From assembly GCF_002252755.1 (NCBI RefSeq), contig NZ_NHOY01000021.1:1-32741 (forward strand): a stretch of 32,741 nucleotides of DNA, written 5' to 3'. The position numbers and the translations under genes are program-made. Positions 1-6,609 of the stretch are shown piece after piece (the stretch's first letter is position 1; the number at the start of each line of letters is the position of its first letter). The notes beneath the pieces are model-generated. The model was given only the letters and a program-made list of their open reading frames with translations, had not been told where the DNA came from and did not search any database. Source of the DNA: Halorubrum sp. Hd13 (lineage in GTDB: Archaea; Halobacteriota; Halobacteria; Halobacteriales; Haloferacaceae).

Positions 1-147
1 TCCGGTGACGGTTCGTCCGACGATGGTTCGACCGATGACGGTTCGTCCGGTGACGGTTCGACCGACGATGGTTCGACCGATGACGGTTCGTCCGGTGACG
101 GTTCGACCGATGACGGTTCGTCCGGTGACGGTTCGACCGGTGACGGC
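1..147 (+). repeat. 15-base tandem coding repeat
   Basis: About ten units of a 15-base word of the form GGTGACGGTTCGACC encode alternating TDDGS and SGDGS. Copies differ by one or two bases. An in-frame array like this can change length by slippage without breaking the reading frame. Confidence 0.85.
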
Positions 148-237
148 GGGACTGACGATAGCACACCCGGCTTCAGTGTTATCGTCACGCTGCTGGCGCT
201 GCTGCTGGCAGCCGGGTTCCTGACCCGTCGCCAGTAA
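1..237 (+). CDS. PGF-CTERM surface protein, C-terminal fragment
   Basis: Frame 1 is open from the window edge and ends in TAA at 235-237; the start lies outside the window. The visible part is a Gly/Ser/Asp/Thr linker of five-residue units (TDDGS, SGDGS), followed by STPGF, a hydrophobic helix rich in Leu and Ala, and the basic tail TRRQ. This three-part end is the PGF-CTERM sorting signal of haloarchaea, which archaeosortase A is known to process so that the protein becomes lipid-anchored on the cell surface. The acidic linker probably spans the space between membrane and S-layer. Nothing can be said about the main domain. It is the same type of end as in the gene at 17973-19670. Confidence 0.9.
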   Translation, partial: SGDGSSDDGSTDDGSSGDGSTDDGSTDDGSSGDGSTDDGSSGDGSTGDGGTDDSTPGFSVIVTLLALLLAAGFLTRRQ

Positions 238-354
238 TCGCTCACCTCCCTCGGCTTCGGTTTGAGCCGTGGTGGGTGGCAGCCGACACCCGAATCTGAG
301 CACTCACAAACGACCGCCACACCCCAACGAGAACACACGACAAAGACGCAATCG

Positions 355-645
355 ATGGATCGCATCAACAAAACCGACTTTAAGATATTAGAGGCTCTTG
401 CCGACGGCGAGCGCAACATCGCGGCGAACATCGCGCTCGAGATCGACGCGAACCGTGGGTATATCAACAACCGGTTTAGCTACCTACTGAGTAGAGATCT
501 TGTGCAGCGTGTTGGCCCAAAGGAGCGGAGTGGCCTCTATCAAATCACAGAGAAAGGCGAGGTTGCGGTTGAACACAAACAGAAGTGCCTCAACGATACG
601 GTTGATGACTTTGAATCGTTCGTCGAAAATCGGCTCTCAGAGTAG
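355..645 (+). CDS. PhiH1-type winged-helix repressor (copy 1)
   Basis: A 96-residue protein with one winged helix-turn-helix: TDFKILEALADGERN (helix 1), NIAANIALEIDANRGYI (helix-turn-helix), the wing LVQRVGPKERSGLYQIT, then an acidic tail DDFESFVENRLSE. The pattern matches haloarchaeal regulators related to the phage phiH1 immunity repressor. The ATG at 355 was chosen over an upstream in-frame start at 262 because it aligns residue for residue with the starts of the related genes at 2336 and 2800. It differs from both in the wing (PKERSG instead of PAPNSG) and recognition region (NRGYINNRF instead of NR-YINTRL), so it probably binds a different operator. The exact target is unknown. Confidence 0.75.
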   Translation: MDRINKTDFKILEALADGERNIAANIALEIDANRGYINNRFSYLLSRDLVQRVGPKERSGLYQITEKGEVAVEHKQKCLNDTVDDFESFVENRLSE

Positions 646-691
646 ACCGATAGTAGCTAGCTGAGCGGGATTACGCAGTTGTTGGCGGTGT

Positions 692-1285
692 TTACGCTCG
701 CATCGCCTCACCAATACGCCCTTCTGTTGGTTCAGTAAGATACGGTTCAATCGCAGAGTAATCGCTCCACCCACCGAGCGACATCATTGTCCGAACGTCG
801 ACCTGCCGCTCAACAAGATGGTACGTCGCCCAGCTACGCCGGAGATCATGCGATGACACGTGCTGCCAACGGTGAGTGTCGGTCTTATCGGAAATCTGGT
901 GTCCAGCCTCTTTCACCCACCGCCGGACGGACGATGTCGAGGCGTCAACCCAGGGGTCAGACCCTGAAAGATCCTGTTCGCGCGTGTATTTGTGGAGATC
1001 ATCGGCGACATCCTCAGGCATCCAGGCATCACGAACTGTTTGGCCACCTCCTTTCGTGTTCTTTCCCCGCACTTCGAACAGCCAGATCTCTCCATCATCA
1101 GACCACCGAAGGTCATCACTGCTCGGATACGAAACCTCATCTGCTCGAAGCCCACATCGGCCCATCAGCTGCATGGCAACCTCTCGATGCCAACCGTTCT
1201 CACCAGCAACGCGCTCGAGACGATCGAGCTCATCGGGTGAAAGCCAACACTTGACGACGTCCCCAGAGTCATCGAGCCGGACCAT
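692..1285 (-). CDS. Short tyrosine recombinase/integrase
   Basis: A 197-residue protein that is essentially only the catalytic domain of the tyrosine recombinase family. Visible active-site positions are R47 (GLRADEV), K75 (RGKNTKGG), H146 and R149 (SSHDLRRSW), W173 (GGWSDYS, at the usual second His/Trp position) and the nucleophile Y182 (EPYL). The set is complete, so it is probably active. The N-terminal core-binding domain of XerC/D-like enzymes is missing or reduced, as in several small haloarchaeal viral and plasmid integrases. The ATG at 1285 lies about 26 bases from a TATA-like TTTAAT, suggesting a leaderless transcript, and overlaps a palindrome. It sits between phiH1-type repressor genes, which fits a provirus or integrative-plasmid remnant. 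No attachment site or tRNA was found nearby. Confidence 0.85.
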   Translation of the reverse strand: MVRLDDSGDVVKCWLSPDELDRLERVAGENGWHREVAMQLMGRCGLRADEVSYPSSDDLRWSDDGEIWLFEVRGKNTKGGGQTVRDAWMPEDVADDLHKYTREQDLSGSDPWVDASTSSVRRWVKEAGHQISDKTDTHRWQHVSSHDLRRSWATYHLVERQVDVRTMMSLGGWSDYSAIEPYLTEPTEGRIGEAMRA

Positions 1286-1316
1286 AATCGGATCTTACAT
1301 ACAATCCGATTAAATA
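1285..1316 (-). promoter_or_regulatory. Integrase promoter with palindromic operator
   Basis: TAATCGGAT (1285-1293) and ATCCGATTA (1304-1312) form a perfect 9-base inverted repeat with a 10-base spacer. One arm touches the integrase start codon and the other overlaps the TATA-like TTTAAT (about 1310-1315, minus strand). A bound dimer would block transcription start, so this is a likely repressor site. One of the phiH1-type proteins is a plausible binder, but that is inference. Confidence 0.6.
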
Positions 1317-1987
1317 GGAGGGGTTTGACTTCGTCAGGTGAGGCTCACATCCGTCTGTGAGCCAATTTCTAGTCGGGTTGTATAATAACTCGACTATGGC
1401 TACGGAGAGCGTGTTAGAAAAAGAGTGTAGCAATAATAGATAAGATAATAACCGTCGTGAGAATAATAAATGCGTAGCCAACAAGCGGGGTAACCGCATG
1501 GGTGTCTGAGATAATTCCCAAGTGCTTACTAGTTCGATCTTTCCAACTTCGGATTGTTATAATGTCAGCTAGCTGCATGAATCGTGATATACCAGTAGTA
1601 TGTACTAAAAGCAAATAAATTAATGGGACGAGCTCGCTTGTCAGCGAATGACCGCAGATAACATTACTAATATGATACTAGAGAAAGAAATAAGTGATAG
1701 TACATAGCAACAGTATGTGGCGGAATCAATGAAGGAGATCAAAAATCGCTCTCTGAGAAAGTAGCCCCAATTCTTCACTGTGTGACAACTAACTAAAGCT
1801 ACGACAGCGTACACAATCCGACCCAAAAATCTACCAGAACAAAAATCAGAATGAACAACACATTAACAAACAAAACAATGAATAGAACAATTAATTGAAA
1901 TTGTTGTTGAAAATACTAGTCGGAGGTTTTTGCTCCCAAGCACTCATACTAATAAGATGAAGTAATTACAATGAGATGTTCAATTAA
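1317..1987. other. AT-rich region without a clear gene
   Basis: About 670 bases much richer in A and T than the flanks, with stop codons in all frames apart from short ORFs. One (1414-1578, minus) is listed as a tentative gene. Another on the minus strand at 1641-1826 would encode a 61-residue hydrophobic peptide with no recognisable pattern and is not accepted. The composition suggests foreign or decaying DNA. Confidence 0.5.
1414..1578 (-). CDS. Small protein with pilin-like hydrophobic end (tentative)
   Basis: A 54-residue ORF from ATG at 1578. A polar, basic N-terminal half is followed by THAVTPLVGYAF and a hydrophobic stretch that runs to the stop. The segment resembles the RAVSPLVGY plus helix start of archaeal pilins and related class III signal proteins, but here the protein ends right after the helix. 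It is either a stand-alone small membrane protein or the 5' end of a truncated pilin-like gene. A TTG in frame at 1614 could extend it by 12 residues. No ribosome binding site or well-placed TATA decides the start. Confidence 0.3.
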   Translation of the reverse strand: MQLADIITIRSWKDRTSKHLGIISDTHAVTPLVGYAFIILTTVIILSIIATLFF

Positions 1988-2260
1988 ATGGATGGAACTG
2001 TCGAGAGTGGAGATGAAATAAAAATGGCGGGCTCAACAGAGGTGCCACCTAGTTTGAGATGGGCAGTAATCAAGTCGATGATGAATGCCCAGACTCACAC
2101 TAATGCGAGTCTCGAACAGTATCTATTGTACGTTACACACGAAAAATTCGACTTAAACAAAAAAGAGATCGAAGTCTGCCTCGATGAGGCAATTACTAGT
2201 CAAGAACGCGCTCTCGAAGATCTAAAAGCCGCACGTGATATCGTCCAAGAATTAGAATAG
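1988..2260 (+). CDS. Small acidic helical protein of unknown function
   Basis: A 90-residue ORF from ATG at 1988. I do not recognise a family. It is rich in Glu, Asp and Lys and should be almost wholly alpha-helical; the C-terminal half (KKEIEVCLDEAI onward to LEDLKAARDIV) has a heptad-like pattern that could be a short coiled coil. It lies 75 bases before the phiH1-type repressor at 2336, in the AT-rich island, with the same low-GC composition, so it is likely part of the same acquired segment. Confidence 0.55.
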   Translation: MDGTVESGDEIKMAGSTEVPPSLRWAVIKSMMNAQTHTNASLEQYLLYVTHEKFDLNKKEIEVCLDEAITSQERALEDLKAARDIVQELE

Positions 2261-2278
2261 TACTCTGCTTCATTATTC

Positions 2279-2311
2279 GATCCTGATAGCGAAATAAGGA
2301 TCAGACCTATA
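2279..2311 (+). promoter_or_regulatory. Promoter with small inverted repeat before repressor copy 2
   Basis: GATCCT (2279-2284) and AGGATC (2297-2302) form a 6-base inverted repeat directly upstream of the TATA-like CTATATT (2307-2313), which lies about 27 bases before the ATG at 2336. The spacing fits a leaderless transcript, with the repeat as a possible operator. Six-base arms are short, so the repeat could be chance. Confidence 0.4.
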
Positions 2312-2335
2312 TTGGATGCCGATAGTTTGTCGGTA

Positions 2336-2629
2336 ATGCGGCTAACGGTTCCCACTGATTTCGAAATACTTCGTGCGCTCAGTGATGAGAAACGGAATAA
2401 CGCTATTAACATTGCTGCTGAGATTGACCGTAATCGGTCGTATATTAACACTCGGCTTCCTGTTTTGGCAGATTTTGGACTTCTCGAACGGGTTGGGCCT
2501 GCACCAAACAGCGGGCTCTACGCTATTACAGAGAAGGGACAACTAGTTGCCGAGCATCAAGACGTCTATGAAGATGATAGCACCGACTTTGAAACGTTCA
2601 TTGAAGATAGGTTAACCAGCGAAGACTGA
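2336..2629 (+). CDS. PhiH1-type winged-helix repressor (copy 2)
   Basis: A 97-residue protein in the phiH1 repressor-like family: TDFEILRALSDEKRN, then NAINIAAEIDRNRSYI (helix-turn-helix), NTRLPVLADFGLLERVGPAP (second helix and wing), GLYAITEKGQ, and an acidic tail ending in FETFIEDRL. An in-frame TTG at 2312 would add eight residues, but ATG 2336 was chosen because it aligns with copies 1 and 3 and has a TATA element at the leaderless distance. It shares the wing PAPNSGLY with copy 3, and its acidic tail matches copy 1. Likely role: sequence-specific repression within the virus-like island. Confidence 0.8.
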   Translation: MRLTVPTDFEILRALSDEKRNNAINIAAEIDRNRSYINTRLPVLADFGLLERVGPAPNSGLYAITEKGQLVAEHQDVYEDDSTDFETFIEDRLTSED

Positions 2630-2799
2630 GATCATTCTGGGCGGGGACAATCAATTTGTGAACGGTCAGAAGAAATCCGATCCTAACAAGCGGTCTGTCC
2701 TCAAAGAGTATGCCTCTTCACTCATTGTGAAGCGTATAACAATATACCAACAGCAGATACTGATCGGTAGTCAGCGAAGTAATTGACAAAGAGGATATT

Positions 2800-3039
2800 A
2801 TGTCATCCATCACATCGACCGACCGTCAAATTCTAGAGGTGCTCGTTACAGAAGGACGAAACAACGCGATCAATGTCGCTGCCATTCTCGATCGGAATCG
2901 TCCATATATCAATACACGCCTCTCGGTATTAGCTCGAGAAGGCTATGTCAAACGAGTTGGACCAGCACCGAACAGTGGGTTGTACGAATTGACATCCACC
3001 GGACGACAAAAAGTAGACTCTCAAAAAATCATTCAATAA
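2800..3039 (+). CDS. PhiH1-type winged-helix repressor (copy 3, short)
   Basis: A 79-residue member of the same family: TDRQILEVLVTEGRN, NAINVAAILDRNRPYI, NTRLSVLAREGYVKRVGPAP, GLYELTSTGR, ending shortly after the wing. It lacks the acidic FE(S/T)F(V/I)E(N/D)RL tail of copies 1 and 2. GAGG lies nine bases before the ATG, so unlike its neighbour it may be translated from a leadered mRNA. The three copies within 2.7 kb share the same fold and start but differ in wing and tail, which points to repeated acquisition or duplication of immunity-type repressors. Confidence 0.75.
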   Translation: MSSITSTDRQILEVLVTEGRNNAINVAAILDRNRPYINTRLSVLAREGYVKRVGPAPNSGLYELTSTGRQKVDSQKIIQ

Positions 3040-3243
3040 ACTAACACCAAGTGCTGCAGGCTCTCCTTACTCAAAATAGTATGTGAAATAATAAGATGTT
3101 GTCACTTTTGCCGCTTCGGCCAATCATAATTTGTAGTATATTCTAGTAGTATCTGCGGAGAACAATCATGGCACACGGTTGTTTGCAAGCCTCAGCCCTT
3201 CCCTCCCCCCTAGGGCTGTGTTATAACAGGGATTGTCGTTATT
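3040..3243. other. Intergenic, nothing recognised
   Basis: AT-rich sequence between the third repressor and the small membrane ORF at 3244-3360. No gene, strong hairpin or repeat was seen apart from a short C-rich run near 3203-3209. Confidence 0.4.
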
Positions 3244-3360
3244 CTATGCAACAGCACGGACAAGAAGTGGAATAGCACAACCGAGGAGAAGAGCCCCAAC
3301 CACAGCGAACACTGTTGGTGATGACGTGACTTCAATTGTTTCTAGCAGTGCGATGACCAT
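3244..3360 (-). CDS. 38-residue single-helix membrane protein (candidate)
   Basis: ATG at 3358-3360 and TAG at 3244-3246 on the minus strand enclose 38 codons. The product starts MVIALLETIEVTSSPTVF, continues with a hydrophobic stretch rich in Ala, Leu, Val and Gly, and ends in LLVRAVA: one predicted membrane helix with a short, slightly basic end. Support comes from the promoter: TTTAAATATT lies about 24 bases upstream of the ATG, the haloarchaeal leaderless arrangement. I do not recognise a family. It is too short for coding statistics, so the call rests on promoter spacing and the coherent hydrophobic pattern. Confidence 0.4.
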   Translation of the reverse strand: MVIALLETIEVTSSPTVFAVVGALLLGCAIPLLVRAVA

Positions 3361-3454
3361 ATTTATTTAACAACTGTCTAATATTTAAAAGAAACTTTTC
3401 GCTTGCGGGTTGATCTATCAGCAGCCAATCTAACAAAAAGGTCAACTGAGAGGA

Positions 3455-4234
3455 TCACATTTCTGCGAGATTGAGCGCCCACATGGCAGCAGCTGAGACA
3501 GTCACACCTCGATCGCCTGCACTCGCGTGTTCATTGGTTACCTGTTCAATTAGGTCTGCAATAGCCTGATGGAACGCTATTGGCTGTTGTCCATGCAGTC
3601 GGCTCGTTGCTTTATTCGGATAGTCGACCGCACGGTGGCGGACATACGCGTCGAGAAAACCGGCTTGGCCTGCCACACTAGCATGATCAACAATCGCAGG
3701 AAGCGTTTCGACAGTAGCTCGCCCACCAACCGGACAGCCCCATGCAGCAAGTGTGCGACCGAGGACCGACCCGTGAGTTGCTGGGAGCACCTCAGTGGCT
3801 CGTGACTCAAGTTCTTCGTGCCGGCGTGTCGGATGGACGCCGACATCACGAAATGCCTCCTCAATCTCATCAAGCGAGACCCGACGACCAGCTGCAACAC
3901 TTGGAACATAGTTTTTTGCGGCAATTGATCCACCCCCGAGAAGATGTCCAGCGAGCGCCGCCAGCGCCACACTCATGTCGTCGTCAGGGTCAACCCAGCC
4001 ATGCCGTTGGGCAAGCATGACGCCACGGGCGGCATCTGGCATCCCATCCTCATCAACCCACGCACGGATGCGACCACGTGGAAGTTCGACAATTGTAGAC
4101 AGGGCCGTAGAGCCTTTATTCGGGTTGTTGGCGGAAGCTTCGACAACTCGATTGTAATCTTGGACTGCCTCGTATGGATCCTCGTAACTCGGGTGGTTGT
4201 AAGTACGAGCAAGAGTGGTAACAACTGTTTTCAT
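3455..4234 (-). CDS. HTH protein with inactive LAGLIDADG-like core
   Basis: A 259-residue protein. Residues 43-80 (ALSTIVELPRGRIRAWV and following) look like a helix-turn-helix. Residues 91-104 (LAALAGHLLGGGSI) resemble the first helix of a LAGLIDADG homing endonuclease, which usually reads LxGxxxGDGS; the metal-binding Asp is Gly here. A middle stretch (VLGRTLAAWGCPVGGR, 157-172) fits the usual linker between the two halves, and residues 191-203 (AGFLDAYVRHRAV) occupy the place of the second motif, again without its Asp. It is therefore probably a DNA-binding protein built on a dead endonuclease fold, as known for bacterial WhiA, not an active nuclease. It stands alone with AT-rich flanks. 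Family assignment is by pattern only. Confidence 0.55.
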   Translation of the reverse strand: MKTVVTTLARTYNHPSYEDPYEAVQDYNRVVEASANNPNKGSTALSTIVELPRGRIRAWVDEDGMPDAARGVMLAQRHGWVDPDDDMSVALAALAGHLLGGGSIAAKNYVPSVAAGRRVSLDEIEEAFRDVGVHPTRRHEELESRATEVLPATHGSVLGRTLAAWGCPVGGRATVETLPAIVDHASVAGQAGFLDAYVRHRAVDYPNKATSRLHGQQPIAFHQAIADLIEQVTNEHASAGDRGVTVSAAAMWALNLAEM

Positions 4235-4348
4235 AATTTAATACAGATCAGATAATCAACAATAATATCTGTTATGCGTAATTAGAGATGTTGCCTGTGC
4301 TTAGACAGCTCTCATATATTCAGTGTGAAAGAAATTTAACCAGGTCAG

Positions 4349-4717
4349 TTAGCAGGCTTCCCTTCGGAGGATAGCGGTTTCACCACCATTTGGACTCTGC
4401 CAAATGAGTGGCGCTGCGCTGCTGTCAAAGCTAGAGACAACTGTGTCACCAGCATTGTATGTCCCGCCAATAGCGGAGGTGGTGGTACTGTTTGAGTATA
4501 GATTAGCTCCATCCAGCTCTTCGCCTCCGTTGTGAACGAGATCACCACTATCACACTGGAAACTCGCCTGTGGTGCCGAGTCGCCGAGTGAGTCACCCAG
4601 TCCAAGCACGAACGTCCCGATCACAGCTGCTAGAATGACGGTTATAGCAACCATGAGTATCACACCAATGACAGGTGAGACAGCACGATCGTCGTCGAAC
4701 ATTTGGTCTAACTTCAT
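4349..4717 (-). CDS. Type IV pilin
   Basis: A 122-residue archaeal type IV pilin. The start [20 protein letters not shown] is a class III signal peptide: a charged leader, the prepilin peptidase site at RA/VSPVIG, then a hydrophobic helix (about residues 13-40) that both anchors the subunit and builds the fibre core. The rest is a small Ser/Thr/Gly-rich domain with C-terminal Cys. This is the archaeal type IV pilin N-terminal domain (formerly DUF1628). No assembly ATPase or membrane platform protein is in the window, so export would rely on genes elsewhere. A TATA-like ATATAAG lies 15-20 bases upstream of the ATG. It probably serves adhesion. Confidence 0.9.
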   Translation of the reverse strand: MKLDQMFDDDRAVSPVIGVILMVAITVILAAVIGTFVLGLGDSLGDSAPQASFQCDSGDLVHNGGEELDGANLYSNSTTTSAIGGTYNAGDTVVSSFDSSAAPLIWQSPNGGETAILRREAC

Positions 4718-4836
4718 GTTATATCTGGCTTATATTCCAGTAAGGAGTTACTTAATCATACCGGCCCGACTCTCAATAGTGATACCATCTATCAAACAAA
4801 GCAAATAGAAGAATCGGGAGATACGGCTGGTGAGGG

Positions 4837-5799
4837 TCAGCGCCAGTGGACTTGCCATCCACCATCTGTGTAGTAGCCAGCACTTGTATGTGTGAGTACG
4901 AGGTCACTCTGGACCACAGTTGCAGGCACCTCATAGATGAGCGTCCACTGCTCGCTGTCACCGGGGGCCAGATCAGTCCAGGTGTCAGTCGTGTCCCCGC
5001 CAATCGACGTATGTGGTCGCTCCGTTGTTCGTCTGGTAGTATGCAGCTGGAAACCATGCACATCAGGTGTCCGGCGCTGCTCGGCTGCTGCGTTACGCAC
5101 TTGCAGCGGTAAGACAACAAGTTGTGTTCGTGTCGTCGTCGAGACCGTAACTGAGGTGCCATCAGATCGAGTCCCGGTGTAGCGGTCGGTGACGGTTGGC
5201 GTCCCAACACTGAGGACATGGCCTGTTGCTGGCTGATAGGAGCCTCCCCACGATCGAGTGCTTAATTCGACGGTTGTACTGGCGGTGGCGGTAACTCGGC
5301 TCTCCCCGGCTGTTGCCCAGGCGGTCCACAAAAGCGCTCCCCTCTCCCAGTTTGCTATCGGCTGCGTGCTCGTGTATGTCTCGTCTGGCTCAAGTGTCGT
5401 CTCTACGGTGTTCAATGTTTGAAAGACCATCTGTGGCCGTCGCACGTCGACACCAGATGTGACCGTTGTCGCTGTCTCCCCAGTGTTCGTCACACGGAGA
5501 TCATAGGTATTTTCTAGTCCCGTGTCAAGCGTCTCTGGGACCGTCAGATCGATTGACAACTGTGGCGTCGATGTGTCCGGGGTCGCAGTGGTGGTATTAG
5601 ACTCATTCGCCCCGGAAGTCAACGACGATGGAGCGTCTGTTTCTGGCTGTGGGTCGACAGACGATTGCGGGGGTGACTCAGGTTCAGTGAAGAGACACCC
5701 GGCAAGAGAAAATGCCGCTGCTGTGCCCGCTCTGGTGAGCCACTGTCGGCGCGAGTGGGTCAATCGCGAATCGTCTCTACGTGGAGGTGAGTCAGACAT
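4837..5799 (-). CDS. Tat-exported lipoprotein of unknown function
   Basis: A 320-residue protein with a twin-arginine signal (SRRQWL at 16-21), a hydrophobic stretch and the lipobox LAGC with Cys35 as the lipidated residue. Most haloarchaeal lipoproteins use the Tat route, so a membrane-anchored extracellular protein is expected. Residues 37-80 form a Pro/Ser/Thr/Asp linker. The remainder is beta-rich; LDTGLENTYDLRVTNTGET resembles the start of a CARDB or BACON-like immunoglobulin fold, and a second beta-rich half follows (about 170-320). No catalytic motif was seen. It follows the pilin gene with a separate promoter region, so co-transcription is not indicated. Confidence 0.75.
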   Translation of the reverse strand: MSDSPPRRDDSRLTHSRRQWLTRAGTAAAFSLAGCLFTEPESPPQSSVDPQPETDAPSSLTSGANESNTTTATPDTSTPQLSIDLTVPETLDTGLENTYDLRVTNTGETATTVTSGVDVRRPQMVFQTLNTVETTLEPDETYTSTQPIANWERGALLWTAWATAGESRVTATASTTVELSTRSWGGSYQPATGHVLSVGTPTVTDRYTGTRSDGTSVTVSTTTRTQLVVLPLQVRNAAAEQRRTPDVHGFQLHTTRRTTERPHTSIGGDTTDTWTDLAPGDSEQWTLIYEVPATVVQSDLVLTHTSAGYYTDGGWQVHWR

Positions 5800-5927
5800 A
5801 CGAGTATACTACACTGAGCCAATCGAGTTGGACGGCAATATCCTAGATGTCTAGCAGTGTATATCTTTGTCAGGCTGTTGGCGCGTGTAACACAGATGAC
5901 CCAGAAGTATCCAATCAGACGAGAGGC

Positions 5928-5975
5928 ACTATAGAAATAACTACAGGAATTACTATAGATATTACTATAGACAAT
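5928..5975. repeat. Four 12-base tandem repeats (ACTATAG core)
   Basis: ACTATAG or ACTACAG occurs at 5928, 5940, 5952 and 5964, exactly 12 bases apart, in a very AT-rich setting, and is followed by GCTATATGGATTC. The CTATAG and CTATATGG words recur at the parA operator (9120-9138) and at the palindrome at 12004-12033. It may be an iteron-like protein-binding array. It lies in the 400-base gap between the lipoprotein gene and tnpA, which holds no gene. Confidence 0.55.
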
Positions 5976-6040
5976 GCTATATGGATTCAAAAACACCATG
6001 TACGAACCTGAAAAGCCTGAAAGACAGTTAGCTGGATATA

Positions 6041-6105
6041 GGCGCTAAGCCCCCACCCTCAACGGAGCGATCGAAGGGAGCGGAGTAGGGTGGGGATACA
6101 GCGCC
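6041..6105 (+). repeat. IS left-end hairpin
   Basis: An interrupted stem: GGCGCT (6041-6046) with AGCGCC (6100-6105), and CCCCACCCT (6051-6059) with AGGGTGGGG (6087-6095). Its inner part (CCCTCAACGGAGCGA) is almost the same as in the right-end hairpin (CCCTCAAGGAGCGA). Confidence 0.75.
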
Positions 6106-6201
6106 GTCATCATCTGTTCATACAGCGAAACGGTTGCAGGCCCACAGACCCACGTAGTCACAACGTTTTTCACTGGGGTACCGTACAATAGTACGAACCC
6201 A

Positions 6202-6609
6202 ATGGAGTACGACCTCGATTCGGGAGCGCACTCGACGTATTCCCTGCACTACCACCTGATACTCACTACGAAGTATCGGCGCGGAGTGCTAACCGAGGAG
6301 CGAACCCAATTCATTCGCGGGGTTATCAGCGGGTTCACGGACAAGTACGGCGTCGAACTGACGAACCTCGACGGAAAGGACGACCACGTTCACATCCTGT
6401 TCCGAGCGAAACCAACCACAGACCTCGTGAAGTTCATCAACACGGTCAAGGGCGCGACCGCCCGCCGTATCCGTAACGAGTACGAGGATGAACTGAAAAC
6501 CGAACTGTGGGGCGACTCGTTCTGGAACGACTCGTACTGCCTCATCTCGACGGGGCAGGTGTCGCTGGATGTGCTGAAACAGTACGTCGAAGACCAGCGG
6601 GAGAGCTGA
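6202..6609 (+). CDS. tnpA: IS200-type Y1 transposase TnpA
   Basis: A 135-residue HUH-type single-strand transposase, close to the usual family length. The metal-binding HUH motif is H62-V63-H64 (KDDHVHILF) and the single catalytic tyrosine is most likely Y128 (LDVLKQYVEDQ). The N-terminal strand YSLHYHLILTTKYRR is typical of the family. It is known to cut and join single-stranded element ends at the hairpins as a dimer. Both key motifs are intact, so it may be active. Its TGA stop (6607-6609) overlaps the tnpB ATG by one base, implying translational coupling. Confidence 0.95.
   Translation: MEYDLDSGAHSTYSLHYHLILTTKYRRGVLTEERTQFIRGVISGFTDKYGVELTNLDGKDDHVHILFRAKPTTDLVKFINTVKGATARRIRNEYEDELKTELWGDSFWNDSYCLISTGQVSLDVLKQYVEDQRES

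Noticed and set aside
692-1313. Several plus-strand ORFs opposite the integrase
   Set aside because: The minus-strand integrase has all catalytic residues in order; the others are shadows.
1641-1826. 61-codon hydrophobic minus-strand ORF
   Set aside because: AT-rich sequence easily gives such ORFs; no promoter spacing or pattern supports it.
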